NCBI RefSeq assembly: GCF_022394535.1
Contig: NZ_CP089414.1
Location: 806,001 to 870,000 of the forward strand
DNA length: 64,000 nucleotides
Reading direction: 5' to 3'
Origin: Dyella terrae
GTDB taxonomy: Bacteria > Pseudomonadota > Gammaproteobacteria > Xanthomonadales > Rhodanobacteraceae
Positions 31,996 through 42,234 of this stretch are shown in pieces; the first letter of the stretch is position 1; every line of letters starts with the position of its first letter. Below the pieces are notes generated by a model. It saw nothing but the letters and a program-made list of their open reading frames with translations, had not been told where the DNA came from and did no database searches. Position numbers and translations under genes: made by a program.

Positions 31996-33048
31996 ATGCC
32001 GATCTACGATCTGGAACCCCTCCTGGCTCCGATCTCAGACGACGCTCCCTCGGGCGAGAACCTGGAATACGACGCTGACTTCCTCGCTCTTGAGCGGGCC
32101 GCGACGGTCAAAGCCGAACGCGTGGTCGGCGACAGCGTCAAGCAGGCGGAAGAGCCGGATTGGGAGCGGGTGGCAGAACGCTCGCAGGCTCTGCTTGCGC
32201 GCTCCAAAGATCTGCGCCTTGCGACGCACCTCACTACAGCATGGACACGCACCGCCGGCCTGCCCGGCTGGACCGCCGGCCTGGCTCTGATCCGCGGCCT
32301 GCTCGAGCAACACTGGGATACCGTCCATCCCCAGCTGGACGCGGAAGACCATGACGATCCGACTACCCGGGTCAGCTCCGTGGCGCCGATCGCCGATCCA
32401 CTGAGCCTGCTTAGTCATGTCCGCACCACGCCATTCGTGCAATCGCCGCGCTTGGGTCCTTTCAGTCTGCGCGATCTGCGCATCGCCAACGGCAGCCTGA
32501 AGATCTCCGCGACGGACGGCGATGACCAAGCCGGACTGCCCACTCAGACGGAGATCGAGGCCTGCTGCCTGGATTGCCCCTATGAGCAGCTCGCCGCGAC
32601 AGCGAGCGCGGTGACGGAAGCGCTGGAGCATGCCAAGGCCATCGACGCCATTTTCAATGAACGCGTCGGCACGGCGGGCCCAGAACTCAAGCCATTGCTA
32701 AGCGACGCGTATGAACTGAAGAGTTTCCTGGAAGCGCAGCGCAATTTGCGCAGCCCTCAGACGTCGACGGATGGCGCGACCGAGGAGGCGGAGCAGGTGT
32801 CCGCTGGCACGACCGCCGTTACCACCGTGGTCGCAAAGGTCGGCATTCAGGACACACGGGACGTGCTGCGTTGCCTGGATGACCTTTGCGAGTACTACGC
32901 ACGCGAGGAGCCCTCCAGTCCGGTGCCGCTGTTGCTGCGCCGTGCCCAGCGTCTGGTAGGCAAAAACTTCCTCGACCTGCTGAAGGATCTCGCGCCTGGC
33001 GGGCTCGACGAGTTACAGCGAGTGTCCGGCCACGGTGATGATGAGTGA
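31996..33048 (+). CDS. tssA: T6SS component TssA
   Basis: Cytoplasmic cap/priming protein of the type VI sheath, 350 residues. The N-terminal ImpA domain is clear: LEPLLAPISDDAPSGENLEYDADFLALERAA, then EEPDWERVAERSQALLARSKDLRLA and GLLEQHWDTVHPQLD. The C-terminal domain (DVLRCLDDLCEYYAREEPSSPVPLLLRRAQRLVGKNFLDLLKDLAP) is the conserved VasJ-like end. The ATG at 31996 is chosen because the domain begins there. It is the only T6SS gene on the plus strand and faces the end of the long minus-strand operon. Confidence 0.93.
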   Translation: MPIYDLEPLLAPISDDAPSGENLEYDADFLALERAATVKAERVVGDSVKQAEEPDWERVAERSQALLARSKDLRLATHLTTAWTRTAGLPGWTAGLALIRGLLEQHWDTVHPQLDAEDHDDPTTRVSSVAPIADPLSLLSHVRTTPFVQSPRLGPFSLRDLRIANGSLKISATDGDDQAGLPTQTEIEACCLDCPYEQLAATASAVTEALEHAKAIDAIFNERVGTAGPELKPLLSDAYELKSFLEAQRNLRSPQTSTDGATEEAEQVSAGTTAVTTVVAKVGIQDTRDVLRCLDDLCEYYAREEPSSPVPLLLRRAQRLVGKNFLDLLKDLAPGGLDELQRVSGHGDDE

Positions 33049-33078
33049 CGCTGGTGAGTGGATGCCCTTGGCGTCCGC

Positions 33079-34185
33079 TCAATAAAAGCCGTCGCATGCG
33101 TTTGCGGCGCTGCGCAGCACCAGTTGCCGCACCGCAGGATTCCATTGCAGCGACAAGCCGCCCGGCAAGCCGGCGGTGATGGTGGTGTCGGCGGGCTGAG
33201 AGATCGGCCCGATCTGCTGATGACTGCCATCTGCGTAGGTCACCTGCGCGGACAGCGCGAAACCATTCGGTGTCGCACAAGCGTCAGGCTCCACCTGAGC
33301 CACTTGCGTCGCACCAAAGGCGGTCAGCACGGGCAGGCTTCCGCTCCGTACCGACGCCCCGCCCTGCCCTGATGAGCAACGGGCATCCAGCGTGTAGGTC
33401 ACGGCAAAATGCGGCGGCGAAGCCATCTGCACTACACCCACTGCTTCAGGCTGCGCGACACAGCCCACCAGAAAGGCTTTGCGCTGGGCTTTGACATGCA
33501 GCACATAGCTTCCAGGCGCGATGCCGTCACCACCCGGAAGCACCAGTTCAATACGCGTCGGCTGAGCACTCACCAACGTGGGTTGCAGTGCCAAAGGTTT
33601 GTCGTCGGCATCTGTCGCGATCACCTTCGGGTCGGCGCACTGGGCGTCTGCCAGGTTCTTGCCAACCAGTACAAGGTGCCGCTCTGCCTCTCCGCCATGT
33701 ATGGCAAAGATCGCTCGTCGGTCCGGCGTCTCCACGGCCTCGATCACCGGTGGCGCGGCGGACGGCGCATCACGCGCCTCAGCCAGCCGCTCGACCGTCA
33801 ATGCCAGCGCCTGCGCCATGGTGGCCGCATCACCATCCAGGCAGCGCGTGCAACTCTCAAGATAGGCCTGCGTGCGCAAGACAGCTGCGTGGGCGCGCAT
33901 GGCTTGGGCGCGCCGCGCGTCGCCCATCAGCTCCACGGGCTGGGCGGCATCGTTACCCAGGTTTTTCTCCAGCGCGTCCTGCCATTGGCTCAGGCGTTGC
34001 GCGGTCGCTTTCAGCGACTTATCGGGATGTGCCTGTTCGCGCACCTCCAGTTTCGAGCGCACGTCTTGCAGTTCGGCGATGACGGCGCCCCCGCTTAAGC
34101 GCGGTCCATTCTGCGCGCAAGCGCCCGCCGTGACGGCCAGCGCAAGCAACACCATGCTGAGGCGCAGGCGGCACATGGCCATCAT
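33079..34185 (-). CDS. Cysteine-rich exported protein coupled to tpsA
   Basis: A 368-residue protein with a signal sequence (LRLSMVLLALAVTAGAC), possibly a lipoprotein although the lipobox is weak. A helical region (~30-145) contains ESCTRC. A beta-rich C-terminal half has at least six further cysteines (DAQCAD, LVGCVA, DARCSS, PDACAT, SAANACDGFY). No family recognised. Its ATG overlaps the stop of the giant TpsA exoprotein (ATGATG/TGA), so the two are made together. A periplasmic or outer-membrane accessory of the two-partner system is the natural guess. Confidence 0.7.
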   Translation of the reverse strand: MMAMCRLRLSMVLLALAVTAGACAQNGPRLSGGAVIAELQDVRSKLEVREQAHPDKSLKATAQRLSQWQDALEKNLGNDAAQPVELMGDARRAQAMRAHAAVLRTQAYLESCTRCLDGDAATMAQALALTVERLAEARDAPSAAPPVIEAVETPDRRAIFAIHGGEAERHLVLVGKNLADAQCADPKVIATDADDKPLALQPTLVSAQPTRIELVLPGGDGIAPGSYVLHVKAQRKAFLVGCVAQPEAVGVVQMASPPHFAVTYTLDARCSSGQGGASVRSGSLPVLTAFGATQVAQVEPDACATPNGFALSAQVTYADGSHQQIGPISQPADTTITAGLPGGLSLQWNPAVRQLVLRSAANACDGFY

Positions 34186-37100
34186 TCGCCCTGGCAGTCC
34201 GCCGTCTCCGGATCGCAGGCCTCCTGGTCGGGCGGTAGGCGGATACCCGAGGGGACGATGCCGTACGCGCGGTAGCTGGCCGTGATGATGCTGGCGTCGA
34301 TGTAAGAGTCCAGGCGGTTGTTGCCGTTCTGCGCGTGACTGGTCGACATGGTGGTGGGAAGGTTGATCGACAGCAGGCCAGCCTCCGGCAGCGGATTGCC
34401 CTGTCGGTCCAGCGCATAGAAGTACGCGGGCGGAAGGCCAATGGCTTCGACCACATACGGCAGCGTGCCAAACGCGTAGATAGGCGCCGTGATCAGGCCG
34501 ATATGCTCGCTGGCCGCATATATGCCCTGCCCGTTGTACAGCGGCGTCGTCCCGGTCTGCAGCAGGCTGCCATTGAGCACCGCGAGGTAAAGCGCGGACG
34601 TGCCCGCATCCACCGTGTAGCTACTTCCGTCCACCGACGCCAGCGTCAGCGTTTGCCCGTTGGTGAGGCTGAAGCCAGCCGGCGACTGGAAGCCGCCCAG
34701 CGTACTGATGTGATTGGCGATGGGCTGGCTCTGCGTCCCCAGTGAGGTTGCACCACCTGCCCGGCCGCTCAGCGTTGTGGCAACAATATTGCCCGTCGCG
34801 CTTTCGTTGATCGCGCCTGCAGCGTTGAGCACGACACGGCTGCCGCTCAACGTACCCGTCACATCCAGATCGCCGCCTTGGGTCATAAGCGTTACGCCAC
34901 CGGTACTCAGTAAGGGCCCGGCGATCGTCAGCCCATTCGCATTGGTCAGGCTGAAACCGTTGGCGCTGAAGTTGCCAACGTTAGCCACGCTGTTGACCTG
35001 CATCAGGCTGGTGGCGCCGGACGAGCTGCCGGTCAGCGTGCGCGCATTCAACGCGCCTGCACTCTGATTGATAGCCCCGCCACTCACGAGGCTGAGGTTG
35101 TTGGCCGCCGTAACGACATTACCCAGGTTGATGCCGCCACTACCCGTCAACGCCACGTTCGCGCCGCTCAGGTCCGCTGTCGTGCTCAGCAAGCCACCGC
35201 CGGACGTCAGTACCAGATTCGAACTGCCTGTGTTTATGGCCGTGCTGGGCAAGAACAACGAACCGCCGAGGGAAATCAGGCTGACAGCACCATTGGTGCC
35301 ATTGGTCAGCGAAGCAATCTGCAGATCGCCAGCATTGGTAATGGCAATGCCGGTGCCAATGGCAGTCACTGGACCAGCCAACTGATTGCTTGCATTCGTC
35401 AGCTGGATGCTGCCGTTACCGGCATTGAAATAGCTGCTGCCCGTGACATTGAGCGCACCCACCTGCCCAATGGCCGGATCGTTGCTGGTGACGCTCAGGT
35501 TACCGTTGATCTGGCTCGCGCCAAACACCAGCGGACTAGTGTTGGCAATCTGCGTGTTTCCGCCCGTGAGGCTGACTGCGCCACGCAGATTGTTGGCACT
35601 GTTGGTCAAGGTGATGGCGTTGGTTCCGGCATTCAGCGCCGTTGCTCCTTGCACCTGCAGGGAGCCGCTCTGGACGATGGATGTGCCATTGGTGAGGCTG
35701 AAATCACCGCCACTGGTGTAGTTACCCAGACTGCCGATCTGGTTGGTTTGGGTAAGCAGCGTGGCTCCCGAGGACTGGCCCGTCAGCGCGCCTGTCGTCA
35801 GCGTACCGCCGGTCTGACTGATCGTTCCGGCACTCGCATTCAGCGCCACTCTCCTGCCATTTACGGCATTGGCCAGCGTGATGTTCCCACCACTGGCGAG
35901 CGCAATGTTACCTACGCTACTCAATACGCCAGACACGATCAGCGAATTCGCGTCAGCCAGGCTGAAGTCGCCACCACTGTGGTAATTACCGAGGCTATAG
36001 ATCGTGTTGCCTTGCATAAGCGACGTAGAGCTCTTCGAAAAGCCACTAAGCATTCCCGCGCTAATCGCGCCGCCAGACTGAATCACTGCGCCGTTGTTTG
36101 CCGTAAGCGATACATCCGTACCACTCACCGTTCCCTGCAACGTCAGGTCGCCATTGGTCGTGGTCAGTGCCGTACTGCCGTTACCGTTCAAAGAACCCGT
36201 AACGGTCAGTGCGCCCGCATTCGTAAGGCTAAATCCGTTGGCAGTAAAGCTGCCAAGTTGCGTGATCTGGTTTGCCTGATTCAGCGTTGTAACACCCTGC
36301 GAGCTGCCGGTAAGTAGCGGCGCACTGAGCACGCCACCTGTCTGGGTAATCGCGCCACCGCTGCTCGTGAGATTCAACACGCCGGCTGCGGAGACATTGT
36401 TTGCGAGCGAGATGCCCTGACTGCCGGAGAGGGAGATGTGGGTGCCCTTCAGGCTTCCGGCTGTCATCAGCGAGCCACCAAGGGCGGAAAGCGTCAGGTT
36501 CGCCGAACCGGTATCGATAGCTGTGCTCGGCAAATACAGCGCGCCGCCTGCGATCAGACTGACGGCGCCGTTCGCACCATCGATCAAATTCGCCACGCGT
36601 AGGTCACCGCCACTACGGATGGTGATGCCGGTGCCGGTGGCGCTGACGGTTGATCCAAAGGCATTGCTCGCATCGGCCAAGTTGACAGAGCCGCTGCCTG
36701 AGGCTGTGTCCACCGTGAACGCGCTTGTGCCTGTCACCGTCAACGCACCGAATTGGCTGATCGCGGCGCCGCTGCTACCCGTAGTCGCAGTCAGATTGCC
36801 GAATATATTGCTCTTGCCAAGATTCAGTGCACGGGCGTTGGTGACCAGCGTGTTGCCGCCAGTAAGGCTCACCGCCCCATACAGCTGATTGTTGCTACCC
36901 AGCGTGATGGTGTTGGTACCCGCATTGAGCGTGGTATTCCCCAGTACGGTGAGCAAACCGGATTGCGTAATGGCCCCGTTGTTGGTCAGGCTGAAATCGC
37001 CGTCACTGGTGTAAGTGCCAAGCGAGAGGATGCTGTTGCCTGCCTGATTCAGTGAGGTATTGCCGCCCGATCTTCCGCTGAGCGTCACTGTGGCGATGCT

Positions 37101-40100
37101 TGCGCCCGCACCTTCGCTGATGGCGCCCTGTACATTCAGCGAAACAGCACTGCCAGTCGTCGTGCCATTCAATACCAGGTCGCCACCATTTGTGGTGGTT
37201 AACGCAACAGCAGCGCCACCATTCAGTGCACCTGTGGTGGTGAGTGTCTGCGCGTTGGTCAGGCTGAAGTTGTTGGCACTGAACCCGCCAAGTGTCCTGA
37301 TGTGGTTGGCCTGGTTCAGAGTGGTACTGCCGATGGACGAGCCAGTGAGACTGTTCATCGTTCCAGTAGTGGTGATACTTCCACCGGCACCTTCTGTGAT
37401 GGCACCCGCTGACATCAGCGAGACGTCCACTCCGCTTATCCCGCCATTAATCGCCAAGTCGCCGACAGTGGTCGCCAATGCCACACTGGTGCCACCGTTT
37501 ATCGTACCCGTGGTGGTCAGCGTCTGCGCATTGGACAAGCTGAAACCGTTCGCGGTGAAGTTGCCAAGCTGTCCAATCATGTTGAGCTGGCCCAATGACG
37601 TGACGCCCTGGGAGCTGCCTGTCAGCACGGCAGCGGTGAGCGCACCGCCACTTTGCGTAATCCCGCTGTTGCTGCTGGTCAGACTCAGCGTGTTTGTCGC
37701 CGTCACGTTATAAGGCAGTGTGAGTGCGCCGTATGACTGCAGCGAAACATTGCGCCCAACCAGATCGCCCGACGGCGTGAACGAGCTACCGCCCGCCACC
37801 AGGGTGATATCACTGGTACCGGTGTTTAGTGACCCGCCAGGGAGGTTCAAGCCGCCGTTGAGCGAGGTCAGACTCAAAGATCCATTGGTGCCATCACTCA
37901 GCACACCCACACTCAGGTTGCCTTGATTGACGACAGTGATACCGGTACCGGTGAGATTGACGGTGCCATTCAGCTGATTGCTGTTGCCCATCGATATGGC
38001 GTTGGTGCCGGCATTCAACGTCGTATTGCCCACTACGGAGAGCGTATCCGTTCCCGACTGCGCGATGCCGCTCGTGTTGAGCAGGCTGAAATCGCCGCCG
38101 CTGGAGTAAGTACCCACGTAGGTTATGGCGTTGTTGGCCTGGGTAAGTAAGGTGCTTCCCGTCGACGAGCCGGTCAGCGTGCCCGCCGTAATACTTCCAC
38201 CAATACCCTCGGTGATCGCGCCAACCACATTCAACGTAGTCGTGCCGGCGCCACTGTTCAACGCCCCATTGATGGCCAGTGCGTTGCTGTTCTTGAGGTT
38301 GAAATCGCTGGCGCTGAAATTGCCAAGCGCCGTGATGCTATTGGCTTGGCCCAGCGTGGTGCTTCCGGTCGACGAGCCGGCCAGAGTACCGGCCGTGATG
38401 CTTCCTCCCGTGCCCTCGGTAATGGCGCCGGTCACGGCCAGCGTTGTCGTGCCGGCGCCGCTGTTCAATGCCCCGTTGATGGCCAGTGCGTTGCCGTTCT
38501 TGAGGCTGAAGCCGTTGGCGCTGAAGTTTCCAAGCGTCGTGATGTTGTTGGTTTGGTATAGCGCAGCAAGGCCAGTGGACGAGCCAGTGAGAGTGCCAGC
38601 CGTAATGCTTCCACCCGCGTTCTCGGTAATGGCGCCGGCCACGTTCAACGTGGTCGTGCCAGTGCCGCTGTTCAACGCCCCGTTGATGGCCAGCGCGCCA
38701 CTGTTGTTGAGGCTGAATTCGCTGGCGCTGAAACCGCCAAGCGCCGTGATGTTGTTAGCCAGACTCAGTAGCGTGGTGCTGCCTGTCGACGAGCCGGCAA
38801 GGGTGCCGGCCGTGATGCTTCCGCCTGCACCCTCGGTAATGGCGCCGGTCACGTTCAACGTGGTCGTGCCGGCACCGCTGTTCAACGCCCCGTTGATGGC
38901 CAGTGCGCCGCTGTTGTTGAGGCTGAAACCGTTTGCGCTGAAGCTGCCGAGCGCGGTGATGTTGTTGATCTGGGCCAGCGTGGTACTGCCGCTCGACGTA
39001 CCGCTCAAAGCCGCCACGGTAAGCGCACCACCCGATTGAGTGATGGAGCCTCCGCTGTTCAGGGAGAGCGATTGCGCGTTAACGTTGCCGTTGAGGGTCA
39101 GGTCCGATCCCGCAGCCGTGCCCAGCGCCACCGAGCCGCCGCTGACCGTCAGCCCGCCCACCTGCAACGATGCGCCCGCGCCGTTGGTCAGGCTGAAGCT
39201 GCTGCCCGAGCTGAAGCTGCTGACGTTCTGGATCTGGTTCGCTTGCGTCAGCGTGGTGCTGTTGACGGAGCTGCCAGACAAGGTGCCGGCCGTAATGACG
39301 CTTGCGGGTGATGATCCCGAATTCGCCGTCTGAGTGATCGCTTGCTGCGAGCTCAGGACTACCTGGCCACTGCCGGCGTTGACCGCACCGTTCAGGCCAA
39401 TGGAACCATCGCTGGTGATTGCGATATTGCCGCCAGTCGCGCTGATCGTTCCGCTGGTATCGACATCGCCACCCGTGCCAAGCAACTGCACCGTGCCGCC
39501 GGTACCGCTGATGCTGTTGGCCTGAACCACGCCAGTGTTGTTCACCATCTGCGTGAACAAGCCTGGCGTGGCAGACGCCTGCAGCACAATCGTGCCGCCA
39601 TCCGCGGTCAGCGTGCCGTTATTGGTCACTGCAGCGCCGGTACCGGGGCCCGTCCCAAGCGCACCCGTCAGTACGACGTTGACCAGGTTGTTGCCGTCGA
39701 AATCGACGGTCACCCGGTCGGCGCCATCCAGAAAAATATGCCCGGCGCTGGCCATGATCTGGCCGCTGTTGACGACATTGCCACCTACCAGGATCACGCC
39801 GCCGCCACTGGCGGCACTGATCGTTCCCTGGTTGATGATCGATGCTGAGCCGCCGCTATTGAGCAGGTCGTAGTAAGTGTGCCCGTTGGATGCCGTGGTT
39901 CCGTTGACATCCAGCGTGCTGGCCACCAAGCCGCCGACAGAAACCTGGGCGCCATTGCCAAACACGATGCCCGCCGGATTGATCAGGAACACCTGGCCGG
40001 GCGCCGTGAGAGCGCCGTAAATCTGGCTCGGTACAGGCGAGGAAGAACCGATACCGATGCGATTGAGCGCTACCGAACTCGCACCCTGGGCCTGGTTGAA

Positions 40101-40397
40101 CATCACCGTTGCACCCGATCCGATATCAAAACTCGTCCAGTTCATCGATACCTGGGCGCTCGTTTGATTGATCGTCATGGTGTTTGCGTTGGACGACACC
40201 GTGGCAACGCCTGTGATGACCGTGCCGCCGGTAGGCAACGCATTGGCAGCCGGTCCGCCGGCCAGCGCGCTGCCAACGGGAAAACAGGAGCCCGCCGCCA
40301 TGCCAAGCAGGGACAGGCTCAGCGGCAAGGCCTTACGCTTCAGGCGCAGCAATAGAGGGGACGCGGCGCGATGCGTGCGGTCATGGATCCGGTTCAT
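34182..40397 (-). CDS. Giant filamentous-haemagglutinin-like exoprotein (TpsA)
   Basis: A 2071-residue secreted protein of two-partner secretion. The signal peptide is long and basic (LLLRLKRKALPLSLSLLGMA). The TPS/haemagglutination domain follows (TMTINQTSAQVSMNWTSFDIG, VALNRIGIG, GQVFLINPAGIVFGNGAQVSVGGLVAST). The body is a predicted beta-helix with repeats, including four near-identical 69-residue units. The C-terminus ends CDPETADCQGE: these two cysteines are the only ones I see in the mature protein. AAGGGG precedes the ATG at 40397. It lies 13 bp after tpsB and overlaps the next gene by ATGA. Likely an adhesin or matrix protein; no toxin domain is seen. Confidence 0.92.
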   Translation of the reverse strand: MNRIHDRTHRAASPLLLRLKRKALPLSLSLLGMAAGSCFPVGSALAGGPAANALPTGGTVITGVATVSSNANTMTINQTSAQVSMNWTSFDIGSGATVMFNQAQGASSVALNRIGIGSSSPVPSQIYGALTAPGQVFLINPAGIVFGNGAQVSVGGLVASTLDVNGTTASNGHTYYDLLNSGGSASIINQGTISAASGGGVILVGGNVVNSGQIMASAGHIFLDGADRVTVDFDGNNLVNVVLTGALGTGPGTGAAVTNNGTLTADGGTIVLQASATPGLFTQMVNNTGVVQANSISGTGGTVQLLGTGGDVDTSGTISATGGNIAITSDGSIGLNGAVNAGSGQVVLSSQQAITQTANSGSSPASVITAGTLSGSSVNSTTLTQANQIQNVSSFSSGSSFSLTNGAGASLQVGGLTVSGGSVALGTAAGSDLTLNGNVNAQSLSLNSGGSITQSGGALTVAALSGTSSGSTTLAQINNITALGSFSANGFSLNNSGALAINGALNSGAGTTTLNVTGAITEGAGGSITAGTLAGSSTGSTTLLSLANNITALGGFSASEFSLNNSGALAINGALNSGTGTTTLNVAGAITENAGGSITAGTLTGSSTGLAALYQTNNITTLGNFSANGFSLKNGNALAINGALNSGAGTTTLAVTGAITEGTGGSITAGTLAGSSTGSTTLGQANSITALGNFSASDFNLKNSNALAINGALNSGAGTTTLNVVGAITEGIGGSITAGTLTGSSTGSTLLTQANNAITYVGTYSSGGDFSLLNTSGIAQSGTDTLSVVGNTTLNAGTNAISMGNSNQLNGTVNLTGTGITVVNQGNLSVGVLSDGTNGSLSLTSLNGGLNLPGGSLNTGTSDITLVAGGSSFTPSGDLVGRNVSLQSYGALTLPYNVTATNTLSLTSSNSGITQSGGALTAAVLTGSSQGVTSLGQLNMIGQLGNFTANGFSLSNAQTLTTTGTINGGTSVALATTVGDLAINGGISGVDVSLMSAGAITEGAGGSITTTGTMNSLTGSSIGSTTLNQANHIRTLGGFSANNFSLTNAQTLTTTGALNGGAAVALTTTNGGDLVLNGTTTGSAVSLNVQGAISEGAGASIATVTLSGRSGGNTSLNQAGNSILSLGTYTSDGDFSLTNNGAITQSGLLTVLGNTTLNAGTNTITLGSNNQLYGAVSLTGGNTLVTNARALNLGKSNIFGNLTATTGSSGAAISQFGALTVTGTSAFTVDTASGSGSVNLADASNAFGSTVSATGTGITIRSGGDLRVANLIDGANGAVSLIAGGALYLPSTAIDTGSANLTLSALGGSLMTAGSLKGTHISLSGSQGISLANNVSAAGVLNLTSSGGAITQTGGVLSAPLLTGSSQGVTTLNQANQITQLGSFTANGFSLTNAGALTVTGSLNGNGSTALTTTNGDLTLQGTVSGTDVSLTANNGAVIQSGGAISAGMLSGFSKSSTSLMQGNTIYSLGNYHSGGDFSLADANSLIVSGVLSSVGNIALASGGNITLANAVNGRRVALNASAGTISQTGGTLTTGALTGQSSGATLLTQTNQIGSLGNYTSGGDFSLTNGTSIVQSGSLQVQGATALNAGTNAITLTNSANNLRGAVSLTGGNTQIANTSPLVFGASQINGNLSVTSNDPAIGQVGALNVTGSSYFNAGNGSIQLTNASNQLAGPVTAIGTGIAITNAGDLQIASLTNGTNGAVSLISLGGSLFLPSTAINTGSSNLVLTSGGGLLSTTADLSGANVALTGSGGINLGNVVTAANNLSLVSGGAINQSAGALNARTLTGSSSGATSLMQVNSVANVGNFSANGFSLTNANGLTIAGPLLSTGGVTLMTQGGDLDVTGTLSGSRVVLNAAGAINESATGNIVATTLSGRAGGATSLGTQSQPIANHISTLGGFQSPAGFSLTNGQTLTLASVDGSSYTVDAGTSALYLAVLNGSLLQTGTTPLYNGQGIYAASEHIGLITAPIYAFGTLPYVVEAIGLPPAYFYALDRQGNPLPEAGLLSINLPTTMSTSHAQNGNNRLDSYIDASIITASYRAYGIVPSGIRLPPDQEACDPETADCQGE
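38165..38990 (-). repeat. Four ~207-bp in-frame repeats in tpsA
   Basis: Four tandem units of about 69 residues built on ITALGxFSAxxFSLxN, ALAINGALNSGAGTTTL, then GAITEGxGGSITAGTL and GSSTGST. Units are nearly identical at DNA level, so copy number may vary between strains and assemblies may collapse here. Confidence 0.8.
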
Positions 40398-40410
40398 GGT
40401 CGTCACCCCT

Positions 40411-42234
40411 TTAGAACGTAAAACCAAATCGCGCGTACACGTGATAGCCCTTGCCATCGGAGGCGTCGAGCGAACTCAATGCCTTTGCGGCGTCAACGTG
40501 CAGTTCAAAACGATGGAAGCGCGGCAGGCGGAACACAAAGCCCGCACCGATATCGCTAACTTCCTGCATCTTTCCGCCATTGAGCCGGTTGCCACCCACC
40601 GGCCACCCTTTGGCGTAGTCGACAAAGGTTTCCAGCTCCAGTAGCTCGCGCCATGGGCGCGCATAGAACGGCGACACCTTGTCGGCAAAACCGGGCGCAT
40701 CGACGTGATACTCGACCGAGGAGTAATACCCACGGTCGGCGAGCACGTCGGCAATCGGATAGGCGCGCACGGTGTCCGGGCCACCGATGGCAAACTGCTC
40801 CATGGGCGTCAGCGCATCGTTGGTGTATTGGCCGGTGAACTTGAAATACAGGCGTTGCGTGCGGGTGAGGAATTGCAGACGCGTATAGGCGACCTTGCCC
40901 ACCGTGAAGCTGCTGTCGTGCCCGGGGCTCACCAGATCCACTTGCGATGGCGAACGGTCGCTGATCGACTGGCGCACGGCGACCTGCAGCAGGTCGATGC
41001 CATGAAAGCGCGTGTCGGTGTGGTTCATCGAAAAACCGAACTCGGCCACGTCGAAGCGCTCGTCCGACATCAGCAGGATGCTGCTGTTGAGTTTGGACTC
41101 CTCGCGAATCAGACGGAACGTACCCATCGCCTGCAAGTTCGGCGTGTTGATGAACTTCCAGTCGGCGCCGCCGTACCAGGTCGACGTGGGGCCGTGCACG
41201 TGCAGCGAAGCGAAGATGCCGCTATCCACTTCCAGTTGGCTGCGCGTCGCACCAAATACGGCTGTAAGGCCAGAAACCGGCGCGATAGGGGCGCGATAAC
41301 TCAAAGCGCCAAACAGGCTCTGGGCGGGCGCGAACGCGTAATCAAGATTGGCGTTGAAGACATCGCCATAGCCCAGGGGACTGTTCCAGGCTAAACCGAC
41401 CTGCGCGCGATAGCGGCCAGTCACATCTGTGCCGTAGTCGTTGCCACCCACCGTGATCACATAGGGTCGCTTCTCTTCCTGAGCCACCATGATCAAGTCG
41501 GTTTCGCCCGTTTGCTCGCCGGGCTGAAAGGTCGAGGTGATCGCTACGCCTGGCAGGTCACGCGCGTACAGCAATGCGGTATCCACATCGCCTTTCTGCA
41601 GCGACTGGCCTTTGAGGTGTTCGGCCGGGGCCGCGATGATGTCTGCGCTATAGCGTTTAGCGCCCTTCACCACCACCTTGCCAATCGTGCCCTCCAGCAC
41701 CCGTATCTCGACGATCTGGTCGGCGCCAACGGTTTGGGCCGGCACCACGGCCTGCGCCACGATGAAGCCACTGGTGCGGTAGCGCTGGGTGATGGCCGCG
41801 GCCACCTTCTCCATCTGCGCAATGCTCAGTCGCGGATGCTCGGCCGTACCGGCCATCTGCTTGTACTGTTCGTCGGCCAACGCCTGGATGCTGGCGGGCG
41901 TGATGTGCGCGGACGCGTGCTCTCCGACACCCGTCACACGAAAACCTTGCACGGCCATCTTGGCGGCCGCGACGGGCTCGCGATCCTTGACGGGCGGCAC
42001 GATGTCTTCGCTATTGCCAGGCGTCGGCGATGCCGTCGCGGCGTCCATGTCGTTCGCATAAAGTCGCTCACTGCCCATGGCTAACGCCAGGGCAGCGGCA
42101 AGGCATGCCATTCGCACTGTAGATTTCCCCTGTAGAAATCGCCCCGTCCCTGTGGTCCCTGCCAGGGTGGCCGGGGTACCCGGCCACAGGAGTGGCCGGC
42201 AACGTACCAAGGCGGTCTGGCTCGGCCGAGTCAT
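40411..42234 (-). CDS. Two-partner secretion transporter (TpsB, ShlB/FhaC family)
   Basis: Outer-membrane Omp85-type barrel that exports the TpsA protein, about 607 residues. The POTRA-containing periplasmic part is seen in FRVTGVGEHASAHITPASIQAL, AITQRYRTSGFIVAQAVVPAQ and IVEIRVLEGTIGKVVVKG. The barrel contains the family motif MEQFAIGGPDTVRAYP and ends HVYARFGFTF with a terminal Phe. I take the ATG at 42234 because it overlaps the previous stop as ATGA; the signal peptide MACLAAALALAMGSERLYA begins at 42111, so an internal start is possible. Confidence 0.9.
   Translation of the reverse strand: MTRPSQTALVRCRPLLWPGTPATLAGTTGTGRFLQGKSTVRMACLAAALALAMGSERLYANDMDAATASPTPGNSEDIVPPVKDREPVAAAKMAVQGFRVTGVGEHASAHITPASIQALADEQYKQMAGTAEHPRLSIAQMEKVAAAITQRYRTSGFIVAQAVVPAQTVGADQIVEIRVLEGTIGKVVVKGAKRYSADIIAAPAEHLKGQSLQKGDVDTALLYARDLPGVAITSTFQPGEQTGETDLIMVAQEEKRPYVITVGGNDYGTDVTGRYRAQVGLAWNSPLGYGDVFNANLDYAFAPAQSLFGALSYRAPIAPVSGLTAVFGATRSQLEVDSGIFASLHVHGPTSTWYGGADWKFINTPNLQAMGTFRLIREESKLNSSILLMSDERFDVAEFGFSMNHTDTRFHGIDLLQVAVRQSISDRSPSQVDLVSPGHDSSFTVGKVAYTRLQFLTRTQRLYFKFTGQYTNDALTPMEQFAIGGPDTVRAYPIADVLADRGYYSSVEYHVDAPGFADKVSPFYARPWRELLELETFVDYAKGWPVGGNRLNGGKMQEVSDIGAGFVFRLPRFHRFELHVDAAKALSSLDASDGKGYHVYARFGFTF

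Noticed and set aside
38165..38990. Possible CRISPR or satellite array because of regular spacing
   Set aside because: The repeats are 207 bp, in frame and coding within tpsA.
35068..39333. Series of long plus-strand ORFs opposite tpsA with a recurring LPVDEPxRVPAVMLPP pattern
   Set aside because: The pattern is simply the complement of the in-frame tpsA repeats; no start signals or protein-like features.
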